A stretch of DNA of 64,000 nt. Origin: Nocardioides lijunqiniae. Lineage in GTDB: Bacteria > Actinomycetota > Actinomycetes > Propionibacteriales > Nocardioidaceae. The stretch lies in contig NZ_JACJGM010000019.1 in assembly GCF_015024225.1 (NCBI RefSeq), positions 51,960-115,959 on the forward strand, read 5' to 3'. Below, piece by piece: positions 1 through 8,553 of the stretch (the first letter of the stretch is position 1; every line of letters begins with the position of its first letter). The notes below the pieces were generated by a model. The model did no database searches. It was not told the origin of the DNA and worked only from the letters and a program-made list of their open reading frames with translations. Both the position numbers and the translations under genes were made by a program.

Positions 1-82
1 CGGCCGACACCGTGCTTCCCCCTGAAGTAGCAGGTCAACGGGGTGTCGAGTGCGATGTCGCACCGGCGTCGCCCGGGCGTCG

Positions 83-1393
83 TCAATCCTGGGACGGGCT
101 GGGGCGGCGCGCTGTGAGCAGCTCGTCGATGTCGTCGAGCAGGCCGTCGGGCCCGCGCGAGTCGGCGATGGCGTCGCCGAGCCGGCGGCTGGATGCGGCG
201 TAGGCCGGGTCATCGAGGATGGTGCGCACCGCTGACCGCACGGCGTCGGCCGTCGGCCTGCCCGTGCGGAGGCTGATCCCCACCCCCGACCAGGCGACCC
301 GCGTGGAGGTCTCGACCTTGTCCTCGGAGTCGCCGGCGACCACGATCGGTACTCCGTGCTCCATGGCGTGGTGCAGCCCGCCGTAGCCGCCGTTGGTCAC
401 CAGGACGTCGGTGCGCGGCAGCAGCTCGTCGTAGGGCAGGAACTCCGCCGCGCGCACGTTGGCCGGCAGGGGCCCGAGGGCGTCGAGGTCCGTCAGCGGG
501 CGTCCCCCCGTGGTGACGACCACGGTCACGTCCTGGTCCGCCAGGGCCCGGATCGTGGGGCCCACGAGCTCGTCGAGGTCGACGTTGGCGACGGTGCCCT
601 GGGTGACGTGCACGACCGGCCGTCGACCGTCGAGCTCGGCGAACCACGCCGGCGCCTCGACGCCACCGCGCATGGAGCGCGTCATCGGTCCGTAGAAGCG
701 CAGCTTGGTGGGCGCGTCGGGGCGGGGGAACTCGAAGCCGGGCACGGTGAACTGCGCCAGCAGGTCGGCGCGGCTCAGCAGGTCCATGAAGAAGCCCCCC
801 TCCAGGCGGGGCGCCCCCATGTGGGCCAACATCCGGTCGGCCGCGCGGTGCACCGGTCGCAGGACGACCTTGGTCGCGAACGCCCCGACCAGACGGTTGC
901 GGAGCCGGTTGAGCCGGGGGCGGGCGAGCGGTTGCAGCCCGAGGCCGTACGGCGGCGTCTCGCGGCTTGACAGGCCGAGCGGGCCGAGGCCGCACAGCAC
1001 CGTGAGCGGCCGCTCGCGCTCGGGCATCGCGTAGAGCACCTGGACCCCCACGAACGTCGGCTCGTGGATCACCAGGTCGGCCGCCGCCTGGCCCAACAGG
1101 TCCAGAAGGGCGCGTCCGGCGGCCGGTGCGGGCGCGAGGAAGGCGCGCTCGATGCCGCGGTTGATGGAGGCCAGGCCGCGGTCCCGGTCGGTCTCGGCGC
1201 CGATGGCGTCGAGCGTGTCCGCCTCGGCCGGCAGCGCAGCGAACTCGACGCCGGCCGCCGTCACGAGCGGCTCGTAGCGCTGCCCGGTGAGGAAGCGCAC
1301 GCGCCAGCCCCGCTCCCGCAGCGCCCGTGCCACGACCAGGAGTGGCCGGACGTGGCCCTCGGCGGGCATGCTGCAGATGACGGCACTCGACAT
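83..1393 (-). CDS. MGT-family UDP-glycosyltransferase (GT1, GT-B fold)
   Basis: A 436-residue cytoplasmic glycosyltransferase expected to move a sugar from a nucleotide donor to a small lipophilic acceptor such as a macrolide or other toxic natural product. The N-terminus (ICSMPAEGHVRPLLVVARAL) is the usual GT-B acceptor-side Rossmann strand with the GH motif. Residues about 315-375 carry the donor-binding block, including TNGGYGGLHHAMEHGVPIVV followed by a short acidic segment, as in macrolide glycosyltransferases. The ATG at 1391-1393 follows a GGGGGGA ribosome-binding site. It is divergent from a TetR regulator 39 bp away, so it is probably the regulated target, for example in drug inactivation. 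The acceptor is unknown. Confidence 0.85.
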   Translation of the reverse strand: MSSAVICSMPAEGHVRPLLVVARALRERGWRVRFLTGQRYEPLVTAAGVEFAALPAEADTLDAIGAETDRDRGLASINRGIERAFLAPAPAAGRALLDLLGQAAADLVIHEPTFVGVQVLYAMPERERPLTVLCGLGPLGLSSRETPPYGLGLQPLARPRLNRLRNRLVGAFATKVVLRPVHRAADRMLAHMGAPRLEGGFFMDLLSRADLLAQFTVPGFEFPRPDAPTKLRFYGPMTRSMRGGVEAPAWFAELDGRRPVVHVTQGTVANVDLDELVGPTIRALADQDVTVVVTTGGRPLTDLDALGPLPANVRAAEFLPYDELLPRTDVLVTNGGYGGLHHAMEHGVPIVVAGDSEDKVETSTRVAWSGVGISLRTGRPTADAVRSAVRTILDDPAYAASSRRLGDAIADSRGPDGLLDDIDELLTARRPSPSQD

Positions 1394-1408
1394 CGCGTCC
1401 CCCCTATC

Positions 1409-1432
1409 GATACAGAACGGTAGTATCTAATC
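1409..1432. promoter_or_regulatory. Shared divergent promoter with candidate TetR operator
   Basis: The 39-bp gap between the glycosyltransferase and TetR genes holds GATAC (1409-1413) and its inverted partner GTATC (1423-1427), separated by 9 bp. The plus-strand hexamer TAGTAT (1421-1426) sits six bases before the TetR ATG, the position expected of a -10 box for a leaderless transcript. A repressor bound here would cover both promoters. The operator assignment is inference. Confidence 0.5.
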
Positions 1433-2092
1433 ATGGCCGCCAGCAACTCCGAGCCGGAGCGTCGGCCGCGTCGCCGTTACGACGCCACCGGGCGACGCGA
1501 GCGAGCCGCACGCACCCGCGCCACGATCTACCGTGCGGCGTTCGAGCTGTTCAGCGAGCGCGGCTACGCCGGCACCACCATCGCGGACATCGCCGCCGCA
1601 GCAGGCGTCTCGTCCGAGACCATCCACAAGATGGGCCCGAAGAGCTCGCTCCTCGACGGGGCGCGCGAGGTGGCAGTCTTCGACGACTCCGACATCGCCT
1701 CCCTCGGTGACACCGACGTGATGGGCCGGGTCGCGGCTGCGGGGTCCTTTCCCGCCGCCGTCGAGGTCCTGGTGGACTTCTACGCCGTGTCCAACCGGCG
1801 CGCGGCCCGCTTCTGGGTCAGTTGGCGCGCTGCGGCGTCCGAGGACCCGGCCGTCGCCGGGGCCTGGCAGGTCGAGATGGCCTCCGCCAGGCGCGCGTTC
1901 GAGGCCAGCATCGCGTTCGGGCGCAGCCGGGGTTGGTTGCGCGACGACGTCGAAGACCAGGAGCTGGCCGCGACCTTGTGGCTGCTCGCCTCTGCGGAGA
2001 CCTACTTGCGGCTCACTGCTGACGCCGGCCTCGACGAGGACGGCTACCGCGCCTGGTTGCGCCGGTCGCTCCTCGAGCAGCTCGGCAGCTAG
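1433..2092 (+). CDS. TetR/AcrR family transcriptional regulator
   Basis: A 219-residue one-component repressor. After a basic N-terminal tail the TetR DNA-binding domain spans about residues 25-72, with helix-turn-helix text TTIADIAAAAGVSSETIHKM. The remaining 140 residues form the all-helical ligand and dimer domain, which is too variable to predict a ligand. No Shine-Dalgarno sequence precedes the ATG. Instead a TAGTAT -10-like box ends six bases upstream, suggesting a leaderless mRNA. Its divergent arrangement with the glycosyltransferase makes local control of that gene, and itself, the likely role. Confidence 0.88.
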   Translation: MAASNSEPERRPRRRYDATGRRERAARTRATIYRAAFELFSERGYAGTTIADIAAAAGVSSETIHKMGPKSSLLDGAREVAVFDDSDIASLGDTDVMGRVAAAGSFPAAVEVLVDFYAVSNRRAARFWVSWRAAASEDPAVAGAWQVEMASARRAFEASIAFGRSRGWLRDDVEDQELAATLWLLASAETYLRLTADAGLDEDGYRAWLRRSLLEQLGS

Positions 2093-2310
2093 ACCGCACG
2101 CCGCCGCGGTGTCGGCCCCCTCGGTCAGGCGGCGCACCTTCCGCAGGCGGACGACCCCGACTGGCCGTGCGCCCGCCGGCACTCAGCCCAGGGCGAGCTT
2201 GCAGGTCTGGGCGGGTCCCGAGGGCAACCCCGGTGGGGGTACGCGCCCGGAGAGGACTCGAGGCGACACCTGGCCCAGCGAGAGTGGTCGGGCCGGTCCT
2301 CGAGACGGAG

Positions 2311-2342
2311 AAGGGCCGCTACCCCGGTGGGGAGCGACCCTT
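2311..2342 (-). terminator. Hairpin downstream of tRNA-Arg
   Basis: Read on the minus strand, a 14-15 bp stem (AAGGGTCGCTCCCC against GGGGTAGCGGCCCTT, with G-U wobbles and one mismatch) closes a three-base loop and is followed by a pyrimidine-rich run. It lies about 40 bases beyond the tRNA 3' end and is a plausible terminator for it. The rest of 2093-2310 shows no gene. Confidence 0.5.
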
Positions 2343-2382
2343 GTCAGCGCGTGTGCGCAGGTCATGCCATGAATCCGATCGG

Positions 2383-2455
2383 TGCGCCTGTAGGGATTCG
2401 AACCCCAAACCTTCTGATCCGTAGTCAGATGCTCTATCCGTTGAGCTACAGGCGC
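2383..2455 (-). tRNA. tRNA-Arg (anticodon ACG)
   Basis: The minus strand folds as a 73-nt tRNA. The acceptor stem is GCGCCTG/CAGGCGC, the anticodon arm TCTGA-CTACGGA-TCAGA gives anticodon ACG, and the T arm contains GGTTCGAATCC. The discriminator base is A and CCA is not encoded. With A34 read as inosine it would decode CGU, CGC and CGA, major arginine codons. No integrase or duplicated tRNA 3' end is nearby, so it is not visibly used as an attachment site. Confidence 0.96.
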
Positions 2456-2637
2456 AGGTCGCTCACCGAGGTGAACGACTGCACGAGGATAGCCGACCAC
2501 CCGCGGCATCTGGAAATCAGCCCGGGACCCACCACGGTGGAGACGGGGCGAGGGCATGTGGGACAGTGCGATGCATCCACCAGGCGGGACCACGCGCCCG
2601 CGCCGACGGCAGTTCCAGAAGAGGGAGCCAGGCAGAG

Positions 2638-4479
2638 ATGGCAGATGTTGAGGCGGCCCTGGAGGCTGCCGGACTGACCAATCCCCACGTCCTCGAGTAC
2701 GTCCGCCACTACGCGGACCTGACCGGGGCCGAGCGCATCGAGGTCGTCAGCGCCGCCGACGACGCCCGGCTGATCCAGGAGTCCCTGGACGCGGGCGAGC
2801 TGCACCAGGCAGGCGAGGGGCGCTACTACTCCCGCAGCTACCACAAGGACACCGCCCGCTCCGAGGAGCGCACGATCGTCGCGACCGGCGACGAGAAGGA
2901 CAAGGGCGTCTACAACAACTGGCGCCCCGCCTCGGAGATGAAGCCGCTCCTGCACGACCTGATGCGCGGGCAGTCGGCCGGCAAGACCATGTACGTCATC
3001 CCCTACCTGATGTCGCCTCCCGGCAACGACCTGGCGCCCTGGGCCGCCGGCGTCCAGCTCACCGACACCCGCACCGTCGTGCTGCACATGATCCGGATGT
3101 CGCGCGTCGGCGCGCACTTCCTCGAGGACCTCGAGGACCCCTCCCACTTCGTGCGGGCCGTCCACGTGACCGGTGACCTGGAGAACCTCGGCCAGGGCAC
3201 GCCCGACGACCAGCGCTACTTCGTGACGGTCGCCGACGAGCGCACGATCCTGCACTTCGGCTCCTCCTACGGCGGCAACGCGCTGCTGGGCAAGATCGCC
3301 CACGGCCTGCGCCAGGGCGCCTACGACGGCTGGGCGTCGAAGAAGTTCCTCGCCGAGCAGTACATGCTGATCGGGATCAAGGACAAGCAGACCGGCACGG
3401 ACTACCACATCTGCGGCGGCTTCCCGAGTGCGTCCGGCAAGACCAACCTCGCCATGATGCTGGCCCCCGACGCCCTGGGCGACCGCTACCACGTCTCCTT
3501 CTACGGTGACGACATCGCGTGGCTGTGGGTCGACGAGAGCACCGGCCGGCTCATGGGCATGAACCCCGAGTACGGCGTGTTCGGCGTCGCCAAGGACACG
3601 AACGAGAAGACCAACCCCACGGCGCTGGCGTCGCTGGACGAGGGCACCAAGACGATCTTCACCAACGTCGCCTACAACCCCCAGAGCGGCGAGGTCTGGT
3701 GGGAGGGCCGCACCCAGGCGCCGCCCGCCGACGTCACCGGCTGGCTCGACTGGACGGGCGCGCCGATCGCCGACCGCAAGGACGAGGACGACACCCCCTG
3801 GGCGCACCCCAACAGCCGCTTCACCACGACCCTCGACAACGTGCCCAACATCGCCGACGACTACGACGCCGCCCCGGGCGTGCCGATCGACGCGATCATC
3901 TTCGGTGGCCGCACCCGCGACCGCGAGCCACTCATCCGCGCCATCCACGACCTGGCCGAGGGCGTCTACGACGGGCTGACGCTCGGCGCGGAAGCCACCT
4001 CGGCCGCGGAGGGCAAGGAGGGCGTGCTGCGCTACGACCCGATGTCGAACCGCCCGTTCATGGCCTACGGCGAGGGCGACTACGCCCAGCACTACCTCGA
4101 CATCGTCGGGGCGGCCACCGACCAGCCGATCTTCGCCCACGTCAACTGGTTCCAGCGCGACCCCGAGGACGGCCACTTCCTGTGGCCCGGCTACCGCGAC
4201 AACCTGCGCCCCCTGCTGTGGCTGCTGCAGCTGCGCAACGGCGAGGTCACCGGCCGCCAGACCCCGGTCGGGATCATCCCGACCGAGGAGGAGCTCAACC
4301 TCGAGGGCGTGGAGATCAGCCCCGAGGACCTGGCCACGATCCTCACCATCGACACGCCCCGCTGGCAGCAGGAGATGGAGCACCGCGCCGAGCACCTCGA
4401 GCTGTTCGAGCGCATGCCCGACGCGATCTGGGAGGCCCACCGCCGCGTCGCCGACGCCCTGGGGCGCGAGGACGGCTGA
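2638..4479 (+). CDS. GTP-type PEP carboxykinase paralogue with altered active site
   Basis: A 613-residue protein of the GTP-dependent PEP carboxykinase family (usual length about 600-620), which interconverts oxaloacetate plus GTP with PEP, CO2 and GDP. The ATG at 2638 follows a GAGGGAG-type ribosome site. Family landmarks present: [10 protein letters not shown] (209-218), GKTN P-loop (267-270), YGDDIAW, HPNSRF and VNWFQRD. Compared with the second copy at 5124 and the canonical family, three key residues differ. The Lys of GKKC that ligates Mn is Ile220, the metal-ligand His of AEHM is Gln241 (or Tyr242), and the reactive P-loop Cys is Ser266. It may be a weak, regulatory or neofunctionalised paralogue rather than a standard gluconeogenic enzyme. 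Confidence 0.85.
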   Translation: MADVEAALEAAGLTNPHVLEYVRHYADLTGAERIEVVSAADDARLIQESLDAGELHQAGEGRYYSRSYHKDTARSEERTIVATGDEKDKGVYNNWRPASEMKPLLHDLMRGQSAGKTMYVIPYLMSPPGNDLAPWAAGVQLTDTRTVVLHMIRMSRVGAHFLEDLEDPSHFVRAVHVTGDLENLGQGTPDDQRYFVTVADERTILHFGSSYGGNALLGKIAHGLRQGAYDGWASKKFLAEQYMLIGIKDKQTGTDYHICGGFPSASGKTNLAMMLAPDALGDRYHVSFYGDDIAWLWVDESTGRLMGMNPEYGVFGVAKDTNEKTNPTALASLDEGTKTIFTNVAYNPQSGEVWWEGRTQAPPADVTGWLDWTGAPIADRKDEDDTPWAHPNSRFTTTLDNVPNIADDYDAAPGVPIDAIIFGGRTRDREPLIRAIHDLAEGVYDGLTLGAEATSAAEGKEGVLRYDPMSNRPFMAYGEGDYAQHYLDIVGAATDQPIFAHVNWFQRDPEDGHFLWPGYRDNLRPLLWLLQLRNGEVTGRQTPVGIIPTEEELNLEGVEISPEDLATILTIDTPRWQQEMEHRAEHLELFERMPDAIWEAHRRVADALGREDG

Positions 4480-4495
4480 CGCATCGGGCGGACCC

Positions 4496-4586
4496 GGTGG
4501 TTGAGGTGCGAGCGCAGCGAGCCTCGAAACCACCCCACCGGTGGTCGAGCAGCGAGGAGCGCCAGCGACGAGCGCCCGTCGAGACC
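4496..4586. repeat. Two adjacent GGTGGT...-type intergenic palindromes
   Basis: Positions 4496-4534 form an inverted repeat with outer arms GGTGGTT and AACCACC around a GCGAGC-rich core. Positions 4540-4586 form a related module starting GGTGGTCGAG and ending GTCGAGACC, with AGCGAGGAGCGCCAGCGACG inside. Such modules are common between genes in Nocardioides-like actinobacteria (general recollection, not searched). Here they directly follow the stop codon of the first PEPCK and may end its transcript. Confidence 0.55.
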
Positions 4587-4654
4587 CCCGCACCTCTGGC
4601 TGTCTCCTCGGGGCCGGACTGGGGTGCCGCGCGCTTAGCCGGTCGCGTCTCCGC

Positions 4655-4701
4655 GTCAAGGAGCTTCGCCCGCTTCGCGGCGCCCTTCGGGCGTCCTTGA
4701 C
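4655..4701. repeat. 47-bp hairpin with GTCAAGGA/TCCTTGAC arms
   Basis: Perfect eight-base arms GTCAAGGA (4655-4662) and TCCTTGAC (4694-4701) flank CGCCC...GGGCG and other self-complementary CGC/GCG stretches, giving a nested stem-loop. There is no T-run after it, so an RNA-structure or repeat-element role is as likely as termination. Confidence 0.45.
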
Positions 4702-5123
4702 CCGGAGCCTCTCTCGACCGGCTTGACGGCGCACGGGGCGACACGGGCTCCGCCCGCGCCGCCCGCGCAAAGCGCGGCACCCCTCTGGCTGGTGTTGCTG
4801 GTGGTGCGTCTACTGACACTCAGCGTCGGCAGTTGGTCACCACCCCAGGCTGGTCCAGCGCAGGCAGGTCCGTCCTCGGCTCGAACTGCCGACCTGGGTG
4901 ACCGATCCGGCCCCCCGTCAGCCCGCCGGGCCGTCGTCGTACGCATTGATCGATCCAATATGTGAACCCGCTGGGCCGGGTTAGCCTCGCCCCACCCATC
5001 TCGTCGGGCAATGGAGCCGGACGAAACAGCACATTCCACGACACCTTCGTCGACACGCTCGACGACGCGGCGCTCTCGGCTTCCGGCCGTGACGACGTGC
5101 AAGGCGCGAGAGGGAAATCAGGC

Positions 5124-6962
5124 ATGACAGCCGACACGCAGACCCCTACCCAGACCACGGCGACCGACACCGCCCCCACGACCCACCAGGGCATCCTGGA
5201 CTTCGTCGCCGAGGTGGCTGCCATGACGCAGCCCGACCGCATCTACTGGTGCACCGGCTCCGACGAGGAGTGGACCAAGCTGACCGAGGCGCTCGTCTCG
5301 ACCGGCACGTTCACCCAGCTGAACCCGGCCATCAAGCCCAACTCCTTCTACGCCGCCTCCGACCCGATCGACGTCGCGCGCGTCGAGGACCGCACCTACA
5401 TCTGCTCGGTTGACGAGAAGGATTGCGGGCCCACCAACAACTGGATGGCGCCCGAGGAGATGAAGGGCATCATGCGCGGCCTGTACGACGGCTGCATGAA
5501 GGGCCGGACGATGTACGTCATCCCCTTCGTCATGGGCCACCTCGAGGCCGAGAGCCCGATGTTCGGCGTCGAGCTCACCGACTCCGCCTACGTCACCGCG
5601 TCGATGCGCGTCATGTCCCGCATGGGCAGCAACGTCCTGGCCCGCATGGAGGAGCTGGACGCGCCGTTCGTCCAGGCCGTCCACTCCGTCGGCCACCCGC
5701 TGGCCGAGGGCCAGGCGGACGTGAAGTGGCCGTGCAACGACACCAAGTACATCGTGCAGTTCCCCGAGGAGCGTGCGATCTGGTCCTACGGCTCCGGCTA
5801 CGGCGGCAACGCGCTGCTCGGCAAGAAGTGCTACGCGCTGCGCATCGCCTCGGTGATGGCCCGCGACGAGGGCTGGCTCGCCGAGCACATGCTGATCCTC
5901 AAGCTCACCGGCCCGACCGGCGTGGCCAAGTACATCGCGGCGGCGTTCCCGAGCGCCTGCGGCAAGACCAACCTCGCCATGCTCCAGCCCACCGTCCCCG
6001 GCTGGAAGGTCGAGACCCTCGGCGACGACATCGCGTGGATGCGCATCGGCGCCGACGGCCGGCTCTGGGCCGTCAACCCCGAGTTCGGCCTGTTCGGCGT
6101 GGCGCCGGGCACCAACGAGCACACCAACCCCAACGCGATGCGCACCATCAACAAGGGCAACTCGGTCTTCACCAACGTCGCCCTGACCGAGGACGGCGAC
6201 ATCTGGTGGGAGGGCCTCGAGAACCCGCCGGCCAAGGCCACGTCGTGGAAGGGTGAGCCGTGGACGCCGGAGAGCGACGAGCTCTCGAGCCACCCCAACA
6301 GCCGCTACTGCACCCCGATCAAGCAGTGCGACATCCTCGCGCCCGAGTACGACGACCCGCGCGGCGTGCCGATCGACGCGATCCTGTTCGGCGGTCGCCG
6401 CAAGACGACGATCCCGCTCGTCTTCGAGGCTCGCGACTGGACCCACGGCACCTTCCTGGGCGCCACGCTGTCCAGCGAGACCACCGCGGCCGCGGTCGGC
6501 CAGGTCGGCGTCGTGCGCCGGGACCCGATGGCGATGCTGCCGTTCATCGGCTACAACGCCGGCGACTACTTCAGCCACTGGATCAACGTCGGCAAGGACA
6601 ACGACGCCTCCAAGCTGCCGCGGATCTTCTACGTCAACTGGTTCCGCCGCGACGACGAGGGCGGCTTCCTGTGGCCCGGGTTCGGCGAGAACAGCCGGGT
6701 CCTGAAGTGGATCGTGGAGCGCATCGACGGCCAGGCCGCGTCGGTCGAGACCCCGATCGGCCACGTGCCGGCGCCGGGCTCCCTCGACGTCGACGGGCTC
6801 GACATGAGCGACGCCGCCCTCGAGCAGGCCCTCGCGGTCGACCCCGAGGAGTGGAAGGCCGAGATCCCGCAGATCCAGGAGTGGTTCGAGAAGTTCGGCG
6901 ACGACCTGCCGGCCGTCCTGTGGACCGAGCTGGACGGACTCAAGGTCCGCCTGGGCGTCTGA
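5124..6962 (+). CDS. pckG: Phosphoenolpyruvate carboxykinase (GTP)
   Basis: A 612-residue canonical GTP-dependent PEP carboxykinase, the enzyme that draws PEP from oxaloacetate for gluconeogenesis. The ATG at 5124 follows GAGAGGGAAATCAGGC. All family signatures are intact: [18 protein letters not shown] with the metal Lys235, WLAEHMLIL with metal His255, FPSACGKTN with the reactive Cys279 and P-loop, [22 protein letters not shown] and the guanine pocket [20 protein letters not shown]. It is the likely housekeeping enzyme. The divergent paralogue lies immediately upstream in the same direction, separated by 644 bp of repeat-rich sequence, so it probably has its own promoter. A GC-rich hairpin at 6997-7027 follows its stop. 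Confidence 0.96.
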   Translation: MTADTQTPTQTTATDTAPTTHQGILDFVAEVAAMTQPDRIYWCTGSDEEWTKLTEALVSTGTFTQLNPAIKPNSFYAASDPIDVARVEDRTYICSVDEKDCGPTNNWMAPEEMKGIMRGLYDGCMKGRTMYVIPFVMGHLEAESPMFGVELTDSAYVTASMRVMSRMGSNVLARMEELDAPFVQAVHSVGHPLAEGQADVKWPCNDTKYIVQFPEERAIWSYGSGYGGNALLGKKCYALRIASVMARDEGWLAEHMLILKLTGPTGVAKYIAAAFPSACGKTNLAMLQPTVPGWKVETLGDDIAWMRIGADGRLWAVNPEFGLFGVAPGTNEHTNPNAMRTINKGNSVFTNVALTEDGDIWWEGLENPPAKATSWKGEPWTPESDELSSHPNSRYCTPIKQCDILAPEYDDPRGVPIDAILFGGRRKTTIPLVFEARDWTHGTFLGATLSSETTAAAVGQVGVVRRDPMAMLPFIGYNAGDYFSHWINVGKDNDASKLPRIFYVNWFRRDDEGGFLWPGFGENSRVLKWIVERIDGQAASVETPIGHVPAPGSLDVDGLDMSDAALEQALAVDPEEWKAEIPQIQEWFEKFGDDLPAVLWTELDGLKVRLGV

Positions 6963-6996
6963 GCCCCACCCCGCCCCACAACACCGCACCGCACGG

Positions 6997-7027
6997 CGCA
7001 GGCCCCGCCCCCACGGCGGGGCCTGTG
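6997..7027 (+). terminator. Intrinsic-type terminator after pckG
   Basis: An 11-bp perfect stem CAGGCCCCGCC (6999-7009) and GGCGGGGCCTG (7015-7025) with a five-base loop, extendable by wobble pairs. It lies 36 bases past the pckG stop and before the next gene. No T-run follows, as is usual in this GC range. Confidence 0.6.
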
Positions 7028-7094
7028 CCAATTGTGGGACGATGCGTCTCGCTCGGGGGAGCAGGTGCGGTGGGTGTGCCGAAAGGGGAGCACG

Positions 7095-8102
7095 GTGGCT
7101 GGCTACGGTCCCGAGGAGCGAGCGGTCTTCGAGAGCGGCTCGGCGAGCCTCTTCGAGGCGATCCTGGCCCAGGGAGGCATCCCGGCCGACGACGCCCGGA
7201 TCGCCCCCGACTCCGAGCAGCGCCCGGCGTTCGACCTGCTCGTCGAGCTCGGGCTGCTGCAGCACGACCAGGAGTCCGACACCTGGCTGCCCGAGGACCC
7301 CACCAGCGTCCAGTCGCGCATCGTGTCGCCGCTGAGCCAGGAGGGCGCCCAGCTGCTCGAGGAGTCCTCGCAGTGGGCCAAGGCGTTCGGCGGACTGGCC
7401 CAGAGCTGGCGCCGCTCGCCGATGTCGTCGGCCCGGGGCCCGTTCACCCACATCCACGACGAGGCGATCGGGCCCTTCCTGACCGGCCTGGTCTCCGAGT
7501 GCGAGGACGAGGTCCTCACGGCACAGCCCCAGACGGGCCGCGACGCCCAGTCGCTGGCCGCGGCGGCGCTGCGCGACACCCAGATGCTCGAGCGCGGCAC
7601 GAAGATGCGCACGCTCTACCAGCACAGCGCCCGGCGCAGCTCGATCACGCACAAGTACGTCGCCGCCGTCACGGCGCGCGGCGCCGAGGTGCGCACGCTG
7701 GACGAGTTCTTCAACCGGATGCTGGTCTTCGACCGCCGGATCGCGGTCATCCCGGGCCGCGAGGACCTGCGCGCCGCCATCGCGATCCGCGAGCCGTCGG
7801 TGGTGGCCTACCTGGTCGACATCTTCGAGCGGGCGTGGGAGCGGGCGCGGCCGTTCACCAACCGCGATGCCTCGATGATGAAGGACATCGCCGCCGAGCA
7901 GCGGGCGATGACGATCCGGATGCTCATCGAGGGTCACTCCGACCCGGTGAGCGCCAAGCGGCTCGGCGTCTCGCCGCGCACCTACGCCGGCTACGTGGCC
8001 GACCTCAAGGGGGAGTACGAGGCCGAGACGCGCTTCCAGCTCGGCTACACGATGGGCCAGCAGGGCGTCTCCGGCAGCGAGCCGGCCGAGGCCGACGACT
8101 GA
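7095..8102 (+). CDS. LuxR-like regulator with winged N-terminus and PLD-like middle domain
   Basis: A 335-residue protein. I chose GTG 7095 because AAAGGGGAGC sits at the right distance; an upstream in-frame ATG at 7032 lacks this. Residues 10-85 look like a TrmB-type winged helix reading domain-length arm. The middle (about 110-250, with THIHDEAIGPFL and MLERGTKMRTLYQHSA) resembles the phospholipase-D-like region of streptomycete LuxR orphan regulators. The C-terminus (about 270-325, IRMLIEGHSDPVSAKRLGVSPRTY) is a degenerate LuxR helix-turn-helix. It stands alone, facing the small peptide gene across a terminator. Its target is unknown, and control of that peptide is only a proximity-based guess. 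Confidence 0.65.
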   Translation: MAGYGPEERAVFESGSASLFEAILAQGGIPADDARIAPDSEQRPAFDLLVELGLLQHDQESDTWLPEDPTSVQSRIVSPLSQEGAQLLEESSQWAKAFGGLAQSWRRSPMSSARGPFTHIHDEAIGPFLTGLVSECEDEVLTAQPQTGRDAQSLAAAALRDTQMLERGTKMRTLYQHSARRSSITHKYVAAVTARGAEVRTLDEFFNRMLVFDRRIAVIPGREDLRAAIAIREPSVVAYLVDIFERAWERARPFTNRDASMMKDIAAEQRAMTIRMLIEGHSDPVSAKRLGVSPRTYAGYVADLKGEYEAETRFQLGYTMGQQGVSGSEPAEADD

Positions 8103-8167
8103 CCCCTCCTCCAGGCCACCCGCGCGGAACGCTGGCTCGGGTGCGCCGCCCTGTGGTGGAATGCAGC

Positions 8168-8206
8168 GAGGGCGGTGACTCGAGTCTGGATCGAGTCACC
8201 GCCCTC
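8168..8206. terminator. Strong bidirectional terminator hairpin
   Basis: A perfect 16-bp stem (8168-8183 with 8191-8206, arm GAGGGCGGTGACTCGA) and a seven-base loop separate the convergent regulator gene (plus) and small peptide gene (minus). The symmetry suits termination from both sides. Confidence 0.8.
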
Positions 8207-8316
8207 ACCTTCGTTGAGACCGGCCGGGGGGTGGCACGGGGGCCCAACAAGTGGGGGGATGGTTGGGCCCGGGTCTCAAGTTCTGGGGGTGGTGCGAGTG
8301 GTGCTGGTGGTGCCGG

Positions 8317-8451
8317 TCAGCGGGCGGTGCGGCAGTAGCCGCCGCAGCCCCAGCTGGTGTCCTTGGCCTGCGCCGGAGCCGAGACGCCGAGGAGGCCGAC
8401 GGACAGGGCGGAGGCAGCGACGAGGATGCCGAGCTTGCGAGCGATGTTCAT
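8317..8451 (-). CDS. 44-residue secreted peptide precursor, Cys-containing
   Basis: ATG at 8449-8451 is preceded nine bases upstream by AAGGTGG. The 44-residue product has a textbook Sec signal: basic MNIARK, a hydrophobic core GILVAASALSVGLLG, and an SAPAQA cleavage site after residue 29. The mature remainder is only 15 residues, KDTSWGCGGYCRTAR, with two cysteines three residues apart (C-G-G-Y-C) and a basic tail. I do not recognise a family. It could be a signalling peptide, a small disulfide peptide or a bacteriocin-like molecule. No modification or transport gene adjoins it. A large antisense-free upstream region with tandem palindromes suggests tight regulation. Longer in-frame reading to 8754 overlaps the promoter and is rejected. 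Confidence 0.7.
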   Translation of the reverse strand: MNIARKLGILVAASALSVGLLGVSAPAQAKDTSWGCGGYCRTAR

Positions 8452-8553
8452 GGGGTTCCCACCTTCATTCTCTGTAGGGCCCACGGAATGGCCCTGAGAA
8501 GGAGTCTGGTCGCTCGGGGCGGCCAGGGGTGAGGGAAACGTTGGCTCATATAT

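Larger units (their letters stand above)
4480..5123. other. Gene-free interval built of palindromic repeats, leader of second PEPCK
   Basis: These 644 bp lie between the two PEP carboxykinase genes. I see no convincing gene. The interval starts with three inverted-repeat modules (listed separately, 4496-4701), then GC-rich sequence with several simple motifs such as GCGCGGCACCCC, and a less GC-rich patch around 4945-4970 (ATTGATCGATCCAATATG) that could hold the promoter of the downstream gene. An in-frame GTG at 4962 would add 54 residues to the second PEPCK. Those residues look unlike family sequence, so I treat 4962-5123 as untranslated leader. Confidence 0.5.

Noticed and set aside
2446..4770. 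A 774-residue minus-strand ORF across the first PEPCK gene
   Set aside because: Composition is Gly/Ala/Arg/Val-rich with no domain text and mirrors the third-position G/C bias of the sense gene. It also runs through tRNA-Arg flanks.
4975..4995. GGGTTAGCCTCGCCC-like match to a DtxR/IdeR iron box
   Set aside because: Only about half of the consensus dyad is present and there is no symmetric second half.
4962..5123. GTG 4962 as pckG start, adding 54 residues
   Set aside because: The extra stretch is unlike PEPCK N-termini and ATG 5124 has a good ribosome site.
5118..7937. A 939-residue minus-strand ORF across pckG and the LuxR-like gene
   Set aside because: Antisense shadow of two real genes with the same codon-bias artefact; no start or ribosome site and no motifs.
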